DNA from: Robiginitomaculum sp. | Lineage (GTDB): Bacteria > Pseudomonadota > Alphaproteobacteria > Caulobacterales > Maricaulaceae | NCBI GenBank assembly: GCA_016763315.1 | Contig: JAESTZ010000072.1 | Coordinates: forward strand, 1 to 42,338 | Direction of reading: 5' to 3' | Length of the DNA stretch: 42,338 nt | Shown: in pieces, positions 15,977-24,930 of the stretch | Position numbering within the stretch: position 1 is the stretch's first letter | Layout of the letters: each line of letters starts with the position of its first letter | Position numbers and translations under genes: made by a program | The notes under the pieces: model-generated | Seen by the model: the letters and a program-made list of their open reading frames with translations, nothing else | Databases searched by the model: none | What the model was told of the DNA's origin: nothing

Positions 15977-16613
15977 CTGATGACGCTTCTTCTTCTGGTT
16001 TAGTGTCGCTAGACTGGGTTGTCGGGCTGGAAATGACTTTTGGTACGGAGATAACTATTGCAGGCCAACCATCAATGTTAAAAGCAATTTTCCGTGGCAT
16101 TGTTTGTGGTAAATCCCATTGTTTTTGCCAAGCAGCATCTCCTAAAAAGCTGAATTCCGGTTTTGTAGAATTATTGAATATGACTAAAGGTTGCGTTGAA
16201 ATCTCTGTTCCGAATTGATCAAGTCGGATCAATGGCTGGCGATAAAATATTACCTGCCAATTTTCTTCCGATGCTTTGGTTATTTGTAATGACTGCTCAT
16301 ATAACCCCGGACTGGCCGGATAAACAGTTTCGGCGACAATGAATTTAATCTCGTTTTGTGTGCCGGAAAACAACACTTGTAGCCCATCTTTGGTTTCTAT
16401 TTGCAAAGGCTCAATTCGGATCAGCCTTTCTTGTATGAACCGGAATAAACTACCGGTTTTTTCATTGTTTTCCTGTAAAACCCGTAAATGGTGCGACCAT
16501 TTGGATAGGCCGCTTAACCCCTGCACTAAAATCACTAGTACCAGCGCGCCAATTATCATTGCCACCAATAGCTCGACCAGTGTCAAGCCTGTATTATGCC
16601 TAGCTCTGTTCAT
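15966..16613 (-). CDS. gspJ: Type II secretion minor pseudopilin GspJ
   Basis: This 215-residue protein has a type IV prepilin signal with cleavage after Gly9 (HNTG|LTLVELLVAMIIGALVL) and Glu at +5, followed by a hydrophobic helix. The periplasmic part contains FRFIQERLIRIEPLQ and IEFNIDGWPAIVISVPK-like strands expected of GspJ. It overlaps gspI by 4 nt (ATGA) and gspK by 11 nt. The C-terminus is Ser/Glu-rich and poorly conserved. Confidence 0.85.
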   Translation of the reverse strand: MNRARHNTGLTLVELLVAMIIGALVLVILVQGLSGLSKWSHHLRVLQENNEKTGSLFRFIQERLIRIEPLQIETKDGLQVLFSGTQNEIKFIVAETVYPASPGLYEQSLQITKASEENWQVIFYRQPLIRLDQFGTEISTQPLVIFNNSTKPEFSFLGDAAWQKQWDLPQTMPRKIAFNIDGWPAIVISVPKVISSPTTQSSDTKPEEEASSDEG

Positions 16614-16963
16614 AAATTTTGCCGTAAGGTTTCGCTAACCAGAACGACTTGCCTTCCCGAAGCGCCCGAGGTGACAATTCGGATACGGATTAGCTCTATG
16701 CCTTGGCTGTTTCTGGCGATCGGTTCAGCAGTTAATGTCCAGGCAATGCCATTTAGTATTCCGCTTGAGTTTTGAGTTTCAGGGTTAATTTTTGCAAATA
16801 TACTGTGTGCCACCATTCTGGTTTGTTGCAATTCAATAGTAGCCGCTTGTATTTTGGCGGCTCCAGTGATGCTTTGAAACATTAATGCGATACCAGAGGC
16901 TGCCAGAACCAGAGACACTATTGCTTCAAGCAAAGTAAAGCCGTGTTCATTTGACCGTTTCAA
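16610..16963 (-). CDS. gspI: Type II secretion minor pseudopilin GspI (TTG start)
   Basis: This 117-residue minor pseudopilin has a very short leader and cleavage after Gly8 (SNEHG|FTLLEAIVSLVLAASGIALM), with Glu at +5. RMVAHSIFAKINPE and a C-terminal IRIRIVTSGASGRQVVLVSETL match GspI layout. The start codon is TTG, supported by a full GGAGG at 16970-16974 only 6 nt upstream and by the absence of any nearer ATG before the signal. It overlaps gspH by 17 nt and gspJ by 4 nt. GspI is thought to nucleate the pseudopilus tip with GspJ and GspK. Confidence 0.85.
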   Translation of the reverse strand: MKRSNEHGFTLLEAIVSLVLAASGIALMFQSITGAAKIQAATIELQQTRMVAHSIFAKINPETQNSSGILNGIAWTLTAEPIARNSQGIELIRIRIVTSGASGRQVVLVSETLRQNL

Positions 16964-17423
16964 GACGCACCTCCGAATTAGCCCAGATTACAGAAATTAC
17001 ATAAGCGGTGTTTGCTGATGCAATAGTTATTTCACCACCGGTAGAGGTTCCGTCAGGGAAAAAACGTATCCCGGCTAAGTTGTTACCAGACTCAGGCTCG
17101 GCGGTGATCGTATTAATATCTATATTCGCGGGTAATTTGATTTTTTCTACGTCACTTAACCAAGCGGTTTTGGTTGTTGTATTAAGCAAAACCACCTGTG
17201 AAACACCTGTTTGTAGCGCCTTGATACGCCCCTTTTTATATAGGGCGGTTAATTGTACCGAGCTGTTTTTAACGCTCCTTGCAGGGCTGTTAGTTATCAA
17301 GCGCGGCGCAATTACAGCAGTAGCCAAGGCAATTATTACCATCACCACGACTAATTCCATCAAGGTATAGCCGGATTGCTTTTTGTTATCAGCTTCCAGA
17401 AATGTGATCGCGGTCTTGGCCAT
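16947..17423 (-). CDS. gspH: Type II secretion minor pseudopilin GspH
   Basis: This 158-residue pseudopilin has cleavage after Gly18 (KKQSG|YTLMELVVVMVIIALATAVI) and Glu at +5. The body contains IKALQTGVSQVVLLNTTTKTAWLSD and IRFFPDGTSTGGEITI, matching the GspH/FimT pattern (the latter resembles the usual F.pdGsstGg motif). The frame extends to a TTG at 17450, but the ATG at 17423 follows AAGAAGG and is preferred. It overlaps the end of gspG by 35 nt. Its signal region is nearly identical in DNA to that of gspG. Confidence 0.87.
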   Translation of the reverse strand: MAKTAITFLEADNKKQSGYTLMELVVVMVIIALATAVIAPRLITNSPARSVKNSSVQLTALYKKGRIKALQTGVSQVVLLNTTTKTAWLSDVEKIKLPANIDINTITAEPESGNNLAGIRFFPDGTSTGGEITIASANTAYVISVIWANSEVRLETVK

Positions 17424-17774
17424 CGCCGCCTTCTTTATTATCAGCACCAAGTGATTTGATGGTGAATTGAGAGCTGTTCAGCAACCGGTAAATATACGGG
17501 TTTTTCCATGGGTCATCAGGCAATCGACCTTCAGTGAGGTATGGGCCGTTCCAGTTTTGCACATTACCGGGGGCTGATACCAAAGCACTTAACCCCTCTG
17601 CAGAAGTTGGGTATCGCCCGGTATCAAGATAGAAAAACTCTACTGCCGCAGACAGATTTTTTACTTGTACAGAGGCAGCACTTGCTTTGGCTGTGCCAAC
17701 TTGCCCAATAAACCTCGGGGCGACAAGACCAACGATTACAACAATAATAAGCATTACCACGACTAATTCCATCA
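17344..17774. repeat. Duplicated pseudopilin signal sequence (19-bp identical run)
   Basis: ACCACGACTAATTCCATCA occurs at 17344-17362 (gspH) and 17756-17774 (gspG), inside longer similar stretches encoding the prepilin cleavage/helix region. This points to duplication or gene conversion between the two pseudopilin genes. Confidence 0.6.
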
Positions 17775-17832
17775 GCGTATATCCGGCTTGCTTAGATGAT
17801 GGAATTTTCTGGTCGTCTTTGCTAGTTTTCAT
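17389..17832 (-). CDS. gspG: Type II secretion major pseudopilin GspG
   Basis: This 147-residue major pseudopilin should form the periplasmic fibre that pushes substrates through the secretin. Cleavage is after Gly17 (SKQAG|YTLMELVVVMLIIVVIVGLV) with Glu at +5. The C-terminal part has the family's calcium-binding loop region: LDTGRYPTSAEGLSALV, LPDDPWKNPYIYR and SLGADNKEGGDGQDRD. A TTG at 17844 extends the frame by 4 codons; the ATG at 17832 lies 1 nt after the gspF stop and is preferred. It overlaps gspH downstream by 35 nt. Confidence 0.95.
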   Translation of the reverse strand: MKTSKDDQKIPSSKQAGYTLMELVVVMLIIVVIVGLVAPRFIGQVGTAKASAASVQVKNLSAAVEFFYLDTGRYPTSAEGLSALVSAPGNVQNWNGPYLTEGRLPDDPWKNPYIYRLLNSSQFTIKSLGADNKEGGDGQDRDHISGS

Positions 17833-17833
17833 A

Positions 17834-19027
17834 TCAATACTCAATTTGGTTGATGCTGATCATTGCCAGCATTATCGATAATATTATAGCACCAATTACC
17901 AAACCGACAAAGCCAATCAATAGCGGTTCGGCAATTTTCATTATCTGTTTGGTGTTTCGTTGTAATTGTTCTTCATACATTTGCGCTAATCTTTTTGCTG
18001 CCGGTGCAAGGTCTCCGGTTTCTTCGCCAATTCGCAATATCTCACTTGCTAAAGGGGGCAAAACTGCTGCTTTGCTTATTTGCTCAGGCAAGGATCTACC
18101 GCGCCTAACCTCTTCTAGGGCGTTTTGTAATTGTTGGCGGGCAAACAAATCGGTTAAACTGGCACTGGCCAGACGAAATGCCGGGGCAGCCGAAAGGCCA
18201 TTTTGTAATAGAACTGCTAAAATACGGCAGAATTTTGCCGCTAATAATGACTGAACTATTTTTCTTGATACTGATGAGTTATGTAAAATCCGATATAAAG
18301 TAAAGCCTGAATTTGGACGGCGTAACCACCATCTAATAATAAGAAAAACCACAATAACACCAACAATCATTCCCGGCCCCCATAGAACAAGGTTGTGTGA
18401 AGTGGCAAAGACAAGTTCTGTAAAAGCCGGTGGAGTGGTCTGCATATCGACAAAAATTTGTTCAAATATTGGTACAATGAATACCAAAATACCAATCACC
18501 GCCAAAGTAGAAAAAACTAACAAAATAACCGGGTACAATAAAGATCCACGCATTTCTGCTTCAAATTTTTCTTGTCTCTCGCGCCAGTCAGCCATATCAG
18601 CCAAGGCTTCTGGCAATGAGCTTGATGCCTCACCGGCTTCGGCAATTTGCGCAAAAGGCGGCGGGAAAAAATCCGGTAGCTTTGCAAATGCCTGACTAAG
18701 GGAATTACCCGCTCGTATGTCTTTCAATAAATCAGCAGCAATAGTGCCGGTCAGTGATTTGTCGGAAAATTTTGCCAAACTAGCCAACGCCTTTTCTACC
18801 GGTAAGCCAGCAGCTATTAGTGTGGAAATTTCTCTTATTAGTCTGGTTGCAGCGGTACTGGCGCCGCGGATCTTTTTTTGCCGAGGTTTGCTGCCTGCGC
18901 GAATAGACAAGGGAGTAAACCCGCGTGCACGAATTTGTTTGGCGGCTGATATTTCATCATCAGCAGTAATTGACAATTCTTCTATTGATCCATCGGCTTT
19001 TGCCGCGCGAATTTGCCAGTGTTTCAT
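17834..19027 (-). CDS. gspF: Type II secretion inner-membrane platform protein GspF
   Basis: This 397-residue polytopic protein is the core of the T2SS assembly platform. Two T2SSF domains are visible: about 65-190 (IREISTLIAAGLPVEKALASLA, AEAGEASSSLPEAL) and about 265-385 (FCRILAVLLQNGLSAAPAFRLA, RIGEETGDLAPAAKRLA, EPLLIGFVGLVIGAII). Three membrane segments lie near 165-190, 212-237 and 365-388. The ATG at 19027 overlaps the gspE stop (TGATG) and has AAGGTGG upstream, so I prefer it to the longer frame start at 19063. It couples to gspG 1 nt downstream. Confidence 0.95.
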   Translation of the reverse strand: MKHWQIRAAKADGSIEELSITADDEISAAKQIRARGFTPLSIRAGSKPRQKKIRGASTAATRLIREISTLIAAGLPVEKALASLAKFSDKSLTGTIAADLLKDIRAGNSLSQAFAKLPDFFPPPFAQIAEAGEASSSLPEALADMADWRERQEKFEAEMRGSLLYPVILLVFSTLAVIGILVFIVPIFEQIFVDMQTTPPAFTELVFATSHNLVLWGPGMIVGVIVVFLIIRWWLRRPNSGFTLYRILHNSSVSRKIVQSLLAAKFCRILAVLLQNGLSAAPAFRLASASLTDLFARQQLQNALEEVRRGRSLPEQISKAAVLPPLASEILRIGEETGDLAPAAKRLAQMYEEQLQRNTKQIMKIAEPLLIGFVGLVIGAIILSIMLAMISINQIEY

Positions 19028-20643
19028 CAGTCCACCTTGATTTTCTCGCCTAATACCCGCCATAATTCTTGGCTATCAGTAATACCGGATTTTAGTTTTT
19101 CTTTTGCGTTATCTGCCAAAGAGTTAAACCCTGCTTTGCTGGCAGCCATAGCAAAATCGGCAGCAGCGGCGCCGGGTTGGATCAGGTTGAGAATATCGCC
19201 TTGCATGTCAATCATCTCAAACAAGCCTGATCGTCCACGATACCCGCTACCGGAACAGTTTTGGCAATCAGCATCTTTGCCATGACATTGTGTGCAAAGC
19301 AGGCGCACCAGTCTTTGGGCGATAACCAGTTTTATGGTTGAGCGTAGCAAGGACGGATCAACACCCATATCAACCAGACGAGCAGGAGCTGCAGCCGCAG
19401 TATTGGCGTGTAAGGTTGCCAAAACCAGATGGCCGGTAAGCGCGGCATTAACTGCAATTTCGGCGGTCTCGGTATCACGAAGCTCGCCGACGACGATAAC
19501 ATCAGGGTCGTGTCGTAAAACAGAGCGCAATACGCTGGCAAAAGTAAGGCCAATGGCGGAATTAACAGCGATCTGGGTAACCCCGTCGATCTGGTATTCT
19601 ACCGGGTCTTCAATTGATATAACTTTTCTGCCCGGCTGGTTTAATTGGCTGACCGCTCCGGCTAAAGTGGTGGTTTTACCGCCACCAGTTGGCCCAACCA
19701 CTAAAATCAATCCATAAGGTTGCGCCAAATGCTTGTCGAGTAATTTGCGATGATTTTTCGCTAATCCCAATTCATTTAGCGAAACTTCTGAATTGCGATC
19801 TTCAAGCAGCCTGATCACTACGCTTTCGCCGTGAACATTTGGCGAAGTAGCTATCCGTAAATCAAGCTGTTTGCCGTCAATGTTTAATCTCGCGCGGCCA
19901 TCTTGCGGCCTTCTTCGCTCGGCAATATCCAGACCGGCAATAATTTTGACCCGTGATACCATTAATTTAGCCATATTGATTGCCGGCGCTTTTAGCTCCT
20001 GTAAAACTCCATCAATGCGTAGTCTAATTTGTAAATAATCACGAAACGGTTCAATATGAATATCCGAGGCACGCAATTTTGCGGCTTCGCTGATCATTTC
20101 ATTGACCAATCGGACTACCGGCGCTTCGGACGCAAGATCGCGTAAATGCTCGGCATCGGCATCAGAGGTAAATCTCTGACTTTCATCTTCTGCTAATTGC
20201 CCGGTTTCACCAAAAAATTGTGATAATGCAGCTTCAATATCGGCTAATGGCGCGACCACAGGAATGATATCCATCGATATGGTCATAGCAATACCATCAA
20301 TGGTTTCTTGATCTTGCGGATCAGCCAATGCCAAAAGCAAACCTTCATCGCTAATAGCAACTGGACAAACCTGATTTGCTCGCAAAAATGCTTGTGGCAA
20401 TTGCCCGTCAAGGGGATCTGTTGTTACAAAATCATCTAGTGAAACCAACGAGACTCCATGTGATTGTGCCAAAATCTTTGCCAGTTCCTGATCACTTAAA
20501 AGTCCCAAGCGGCGAACAATATTCGATGGTGTTTCACCGGTTTGCTGGGCGCCAGACAAAACCCTGCTAATATCAGCTGGTTTTAGTCCTGAGTTTTCCA
20601 GCCACGCAGGGCAGTTTTCCTGAATATTGTTGTTGTTGATCAT
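19027..20643 (-). CDS. gspE: Type II secretion ATPase GspE
   Basis: This 538-residue cytoplasmic hexameric ATPase powers pseudopilus assembly. In order it has an N-terminal GspE/PilB domain (about 20-145), the Asp-box ASDIHIEPF (192-200), Walker A GPTGGGKT (317-324; Gly replaces the common Ser but the consensus holds), Walker B DVIVVGELRD (381-390), the His-box TGHLVLATLHANTA (403-416), and a four-cysteine zinc site (Cys450, 453, 460, 463). The full set indicates an active enzyme. The start overlaps the RgpF-like gene by 4 nt (ATGA); its own ribosome binding site is weak, so translation is probably coupled to that gene. Confidence 0.96.
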   Translation of the reverse strand: MINNNNIQENCPAWLENSGLKPADISRVLSGAQQTGETPSNIVRRLGLLSDQELAKILAQSHGVSLVSLDDFVTTDPLDGQLPQAFLRANQVCPVAISDEGLLLALADPQDQETIDGIAMTISMDIIPVVAPLADIEAALSQFFGETGQLAEDESQRFTSDADAEHLRDLASEAPVVRLVNEMISEAAKLRASDIHIEPFRDYLQIRLRIDGVLQELKAPAINMAKLMVSRVKIIAGLDIAERRRPQDGRARLNIDGKQLDLRIATSPNVHGESVVIRLLEDRNSEVSLNELGLAKNHRKLLDKHLAQPYGLILVVGPTGGGKTTTLAGAVSQLNQPGRKVISIEDPVEYQIDGVTQIAVNSAIGLTFASVLRSVLRHDPDVIVVGELRDTETAEIAVNAALTGHLVLATLHANTAAAAPARLVDMGVDPSLLRSTIKLVIAQRLVRLLCTQCHGKDADCQNCSGSGYRGRSGLFEMIDMQGDILNLIQPGAAAADFAMAASKAGFNSLADNAKEKLKSGITDSQELWRVLGEKIKVD

Positions 20644-21683
20644 ATAAACCGCCCACGCATAATTTCTTCCAAATGGTCATTGATCAGTTCGGTATCGTAA
20701 TCTGAGATTTCTTCGAGTAATTGTTGCCATTTATACAAGCTAGGTAAGCCCATTGGGTTACCCTGCAAGACTTCGCGTTTGATAAATGGATATCCGGATA
20801 AAAGAAGTTGATCCCAGAAAAAATGCGAAGCATTTAGTGGCGCGCTGTTTTCCGCATGTTCAAAAATTTGCGTAAGTACATTTCGGTGCGCGGGTGAAAG
20901 AGATTTGTCTTCCAATATACTAGCATTACCTACTTTTTTAATAAAGCGGGCTAATTGATCACGGTAACGATAAAGAGATCTGGTTCGTAACCCGGCTTTC
21001 CTGGCCTCCATGCTTAAGCCTATTTCATGCTTGCGTATCACCCATGATTTTGAATGTACGTGGACGTAATTTTGCCAACGTTTGGTAAAAAATTGATGGC
21101 GTATGGCGTTTTTGTGAAACAATAAGAAATAGCTTTGTAAATGATACCGCGTATCCCAGCTATCGGTTAAAGCCCAAATGTCGGCTTGTTCGGCAGGCAT
21201 TTTTTTGAACAATTCTTTTAGGCCAAATACCGGCCCGTAAACACTGTCATTGCATATTAACAGGCTATCCAACTGGTTAAGGTCACCTAATGATTTAATG
21301 CCATCGGCATAGGCGCCAAAATCATAGCCTTTATTCCGCCGCCATAAGATACTGCTTACCAACCCATCAAGCTTTTTACGTTCGGATTTAGGAAACTTTG
21401 GCGAATTGGTGACAAAAACTATCCGTCGCCCAGCTTTGGCCAATTCGACTAAGTAATGCAAAACAAAATCATGAATTATACCATTTGGGTCAAAATGGAC
21501 AAAAACAGCTACATCTTTACTGTTACTTTTCTGCGTACCGTTCCAGCTTTGGCGGACATAGGATTTCTTACCGAACAACCGTGCCCAATAGTATTTGACG
21601 TATTGCACCACATAATCTGAACGCTCATGTTCACCAGCAAACAGCATGTAAATTTTACGCAACATAGCGCGAAGCTTTTTCAT
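20640..21683 (-). CDS. RgpF-like (rhamnan synthesis F family) glycan protein
   Basis: This 347-residue protein matches the rhamnan-synthesis F family. Landmarks are VFVHFDPNGIIHDFVLHYLVELAKAG, RRNKGYDFGAYADGI, LLICNDSVYGP and the aromatic run SWDTRYHLQSYFLLF. Family members occur in gene clusters for rhamnose-containing cell-surface polysaccharides and are thought to act in glycan assembly or transfer; the exact reaction is not certain. It is shorter than streptococcal RgpF (about 580 residues). The ATG directly follows the stop of the methyltransferase-TPR gene, with AGAGG 8 nt upstream. It overlaps gspE by 4 nt, a striking coupling of a glycan gene to the secretion ATPase. No rhamnose biosynthesis gene is in the window. 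Confidence 0.82.
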   Translation of the reverse strand: MKKLRAMLRKIYMLFAGEHERSDYVVQYVKYYWARLFGKKSYVRQSWNGTQKSNSKDVAVFVHFDPNGIIHDFVLHYLVELAKAGRRIVFVTNSPKFPKSERKKLDGLVSSILWRRNKGYDFGAYADGIKSLGDLNQLDSLLICNDSVYGPVFGLKELFKKMPAEQADIWALTDSWDTRYHLQSYFLLFHKNAIRHQFFTKRWQNYVHVHSKSWVIRKHEIGLSMEARKAGLRTRSLYRYRDQLARFIKKVGNASILEDKSLSPAHRNVLTQIFEHAENSAPLNASHFFWDQLLLSGYPFIKREVLQGNPMGLPSLYKWQQLLEEISDYDTELINDHLEEIMRGRFI

Positions 21684-24248
21684 TTAGCTGGCCTCTCCTA
21701 TCTGTATCGCATCGCTAAGTTCGTCTTTTCGTTCGAACAGTAAAGATGTTGTAACAGGGTTGTTTTCATCACCAAATAATTCCAACGCAACTTGTTTCGC
21801 GCCTTTGGTATCACCAAATCTAGCCATGGCCAGCGCTTGATGAAAATTAGCCTGATCGCGCAAAGAGCCTTCTTCGGCCATCTCTGCCGTTAAGGAAAAA
21901 TATTTTGCAGCCCTTTTGGGGTTGTTTTTATGGTTTAGCCAATACATGGCCATAGCATAGAGAGCTTGTGGGTCATTGTCGTCATCTGGTAATAAATGAA
22001 ATAATTTTTCTATGTTTTTATAATTACCCTCACCTGAGTAATTTATTACGAGTTCACGAACTTGCGCCTGCGCAATATCAAGCGCTTTTCCTGCCTCCTT
22101 GACGATTGTGCCATCAGTTCCGGCTTTGGCTTTTTGTAGCCAGAAACAAGCTAGCTCAGGGGATTGCCGGCGATTTAGATCATCTAATCCCACAGCAAAT
22201 TGCAGGCTTTGCTGCTCATAACCGTTTGCCAATCCCTCAATTTGTTTGCGCCATAACTCCAGTAATTCTGGTGATGTTGCTGCCGATAGAAATACTTTTA
22301 TCTGGGTGTTCTCAACTAATAAGGCCATATCTTTATCCGGTTGATTGACTACTAGTTTTACTGCGCGTTTAAAAAGTTTGTCAGCAAGTTCCGGTTTTGA
22401 TGCTGCCGAAATTTCTGTTAATGCTAATAATACGCCAAGGTCAGCTAACTTTGCTGCTCTTGCCAGTAATCCATTGATGACTAATTTTTGCTGTGCTGCG
22501 AGTTGTTTTTTACCACCATCAGTCAATAAAGCCGCACCAAAAACCACTGCATGGTCGCCCCAAATATCAAATAACCCTACCCAAGGCTCTGTGGCAGGAG
22601 CCTTGCTCAAAGCTTTTTCCAGCCATAATAAGCCGGTTTTGCGGTCAAAGGCATCATTAAGAGCCAACATTGCCAAGCCAACTGCTGCCGAGCGATCTCT
22701 GTCGGCGGTAATTTTTTGGTCAATCAGGTGTTGTGAAATTGAACTTGCTAACGGTCTGGCAATTTCCCATTTTCCAGTATTGGCCGCCTCTGAGAACACA
22801 TCAAGCTCGGCATTAAAATAAGCGGTTTTGCATTGTTCTGGAACGCCTCTTTCTTTTGCAACTTGCAAACGCTGGTAAGCGTCGATTGCGTTGGCTCTTG
22901 CGCCAAGTCCAATGCTAAGCGCGTCGGCTAATCCAGCCAATATCCGGCTTTCCAGATCGACCACATTTACTTTGAGCAAGGCGTTTTGCAGCGCAACTTC
23001 ACAGCGCACGGCAGCATTAAAATAATCAATTGCTTTTGCCTGATCATTTAAGTGGTTTAATGCCAGAACACCGGCATGGTATAAAACCGCAGTTTGATTA
23101 AGAGGTATTTCAAAGGAAAATTCTTCAAAATCCAGTTTATCTGGATCCGGAAATAGCAGGGCAACAGGGTCTAGCAAGTTGATCTGGTAGGTTTTTTGCC
23201 AATGACGAGCTAATTGTTCTAGGTTGTGTTGTGCTTCTTTATAGTTGGATGCGTTGACTTGCTCTTTGATCAAACGTCCGCAAAACCCAGTGAAAAGCTG
23301 ATCGCTGGCTTGAAATTTTTCTGTTTGCTGTTCTAGGTATTGCCGATAAATAGATAACCCAGAGTCTGTTCTATCCGTAAAATCCAGCGCAGAGTTGGAG
23401 CCATAGGCAATTAATGTGTCGCCAGTGCTTAATACTTTTATATGCTCAAATCCGGCGCGCTCTAGGGTCGCGTGTAATCCGGCTTTAGAGAACAATATTA
23501 GATGCGATCCGGGGGAAACCAATGGTAGTAAACTATCCAAGGGGCGATCCTTTTTCGCTGCACTAATGTCCGGTGTGGTAAGTATTAGCACACCATTTTT
23601 TTTCAATGAGTAGATAATTGGTTGTAGAAATCCATCAGGATCGACCACGTGTTCAATTACCTCTGACGAATAAATCACGTCCACCGGTTTGGTTTCAAGC
23701 GCTGTGTTTTGGTCAAGATAAATTGGCAATATTTTTAAGCCCAGATCTTTTGCCCCCACCCTTGCCAGTGAAGAAGGATCGCAACCACTGGCTGCCCAGC
23801 CAAGCGCTTCTCTTGCAAAATGCAATGCAAAGCCATACCCGCTCCCGACTTCCAGTAAGGATTTCTTTTTACCGTTATTTAACGGCAATAATGGCTCGAT
23901 CATCGAAAGTAAACCGGCGCCTTGTTCAAGGTAATATTTTAATGCCGCAGTTTCACGAATCCGCTCTCCTTTTTTTGCTTCTTTACCTTCATACGCCGGA
24001 GGTTTGAGGTTTGGAAAATGGCCGGTTTGGCAGTTCGGGCATTCAAATAACGCAAAGCGATGGAATTTATGTGCCGGGCTGGAGGTATCAAGCCGTGAGG
24101 TCATAGTGGACGTAGTTAGACAGGCAGGGCAGGTTAGCTCACGATCGCGGGTTTTATGCCAACGTAGCCAACCTTTACGTTGGGCAAAAATATCAATTCC
24201 CTGCAACACTGGTTTCATAGCACTGAACGGCCTCTTTAATGATTCCAC
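21684..24248 (-). CDS. SAM-dependent methyltransferase fused to long TPR-like region
   Basis: This 854-residue protein starts with a zinc-ribbon-like pair (Cys40-x2-Cys43, Cys70-x2-Cys73). A class I methyltransferase domain follows (about 125-290): motif I LLEVGSGYGF (131-140), an acidic CDPSS after strand 2, SSEVIEHVVDPDGFL, and LKKNGVLILTTPD. The remaining ~540 residues are helical with tetratricopeptide-like repeats, clearest near 395-440 and 745-830 (ALYAMAMYWLNHKNNPKRAAKYF). Such enzymes often modify or cap surface glycans, but the acceptor is unknown. The start is ambiguous: GTG 24248 has AAAGG 9 nt upstream, while ATG 24218 has only a distant site. Both overlap the ABC ATPase gene. It lies between the ABC exporter genes and the RgpF-like gene, within the T2SS operon. 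Confidence 0.8.
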   Translation of the reverse strand: MESLKRPFSAMKPVLQGIDIFAQRKGWLRWHKTRDRELTCPACLTTSTMTSRLDTSSPAHKFHRFALFECPNCQTGHFPNLKPPAYEGKEAKKGERIRETAALKYYLEQGAGLLSMIEPLLPLNNGKKKSLLEVGSGYGFALHFAREALGWAASGCDPSSLARVGAKDLGLKILPIYLDQNTALETKPVDVIYSSEVIEHVVDPDGFLQPIIYSLKKNGVLILTTPDISAAKKDRPLDSLLPLVSPGSHLILFSKAGLHATLERAGFEHIKVLSTGDTLIAYGSNSALDFTDRTDSGLSIYRQYLEQQTEKFQASDQLFTGFCGRLIKEQVNASNYKEAQHNLEQLARHWQKTYQINLLDPVALLFPDPDKLDFEEFSFEIPLNQTAVLYHAGVLALNHLNDQAKAIDYFNAAVRCEVALQNALLKVNVVDLESRILAGLADALSIGLGARANAIDAYQRLQVAKERGVPEQCKTAYFNAELDVFSEAANTGKWEIARPLASSISQHLIDQKITADRDRSAAVGLAMLALNDAFDRKTGLLWLEKALSKAPATEPWVGLFDIWGDHAVVFGAALLTDGGKKQLAAQQKLVINGLLARAAKLADLGVLLALTEISAASKPELADKLFKRAVKLVVNQPDKDMALLVENTQIKVFLSAATSPELLELWRKQIEGLANGYEQQSLQFAVGLDDLNRRQSPELACFWLQKAKAGTDGTIVKEAGKALDIAQAQVRELVINYSGEGNYKNIEKLFHLLPDDDNDPQALYAMAMYWLNHKNNPKRAAKYFSLTAEMAEEGSLRDQANFHQALAMARFGDTKGAKQVALELFGDENNPVTTSLLFERKDELSDAIQIGEAS

Positions 24249-24930
24249 TATAAAGCGCCTTTCCCTCTTGCAAGACTAGCCCCTTTTCACAAAGATCACG
24301 TAATACCGGCAAAGCGTGTGATACAAAAATGAACGATCTGCCTTGTGCTTTGGCGGCATAAAAGAAATCAAAACATTTTAGCTGAAACCGCATGTCACCA
24401 GCGGCCAACGCCTCATCTATTAACAATAAATCTGTTGGTGCCATAGCTGCCATGGCAAAACCAAGCCGGGCAAATTGTCCGGACGAGTACCACCTTGCCG
24501 GTTCTGACAGTTTATTGCCAAGTTCACAAAAACTGGCAGTGCGCTCATAATATTCTTGCCGCTCGGATTTGGCGACACCAAGCAATCTGGCGGCCAGCCG
24601 CATATTATCCCAACCTGATAGATCGGGATGGGCGCCAGAGCCAACTTCCAGAAGCGCACCAATGCGCCCCCTTATTATTGCCTCTCCAGAAGTCGGATCA
24701 ACTATTCCGGCTAAGATTTTAAGTAAAGTGCTTTTGCCTGAACCGTTGCGCCCGATAATTCCCAAAGCTTCGCCGCGTTCAAGATTGAATGAAATATCGC
24801 TTAATGCTTCACGGATTTTGGCTGGTTCACCGCCTAGTTTTTGATATAGAGGCCTACCGCCGCCAAGTGCGTTTAACAAAAAACTTTTGCTTAAATTATT
24901 TGCTTCAACTAGTGGCTTATCACAGGGCAT
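24193..24930 (-). CDS. ABC-type polysaccharide exporter ATPase (Wzt/TagH-like)
   Basis: This 245-residue ATPase has Walker A GIIGRNGSGKST, a signature YSSGQFARLGFAMA, Walker B LLLIDEALAAGD (the D-ALAAGD form typical of polysaccharide and teichoic-acid exporters) and the H-loop FVSHALP. It lacks the C-terminal carbohydrate-binding domain of long Wzt proteins, so chain termination would be signalled otherwise. It energises the ABC-2 permease encoded just upstream, with which it overlaps by 11 nt. The frame is open to 24972, but the ATG at 24930 best fits the family N-terminus. Substrate: probably a lipid-linked surface glycan (inference). Confidence 0.88.
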   Translation of the reverse strand: MPCDKPLVEANNLSKSFLLNALGGGRPLYQKLGGEPAKIREALSDISFNLERGEALGIIGRNGSGKSTLLKILAGIVDPTSGEAIIRGRIGALLEVGSGAHPDLSGWDNMRLAARLLGVAKSERQEYYERTASFCELGNKLSEPARWYSSGQFARLGFAMAAMAPTDLLLIDEALAAGDMRFQLKCFDFFYAAKAQGRSFIFVSHALPVLRDLCEKGLVLQEGKALYSGIIKEAVQCYETSVAGN

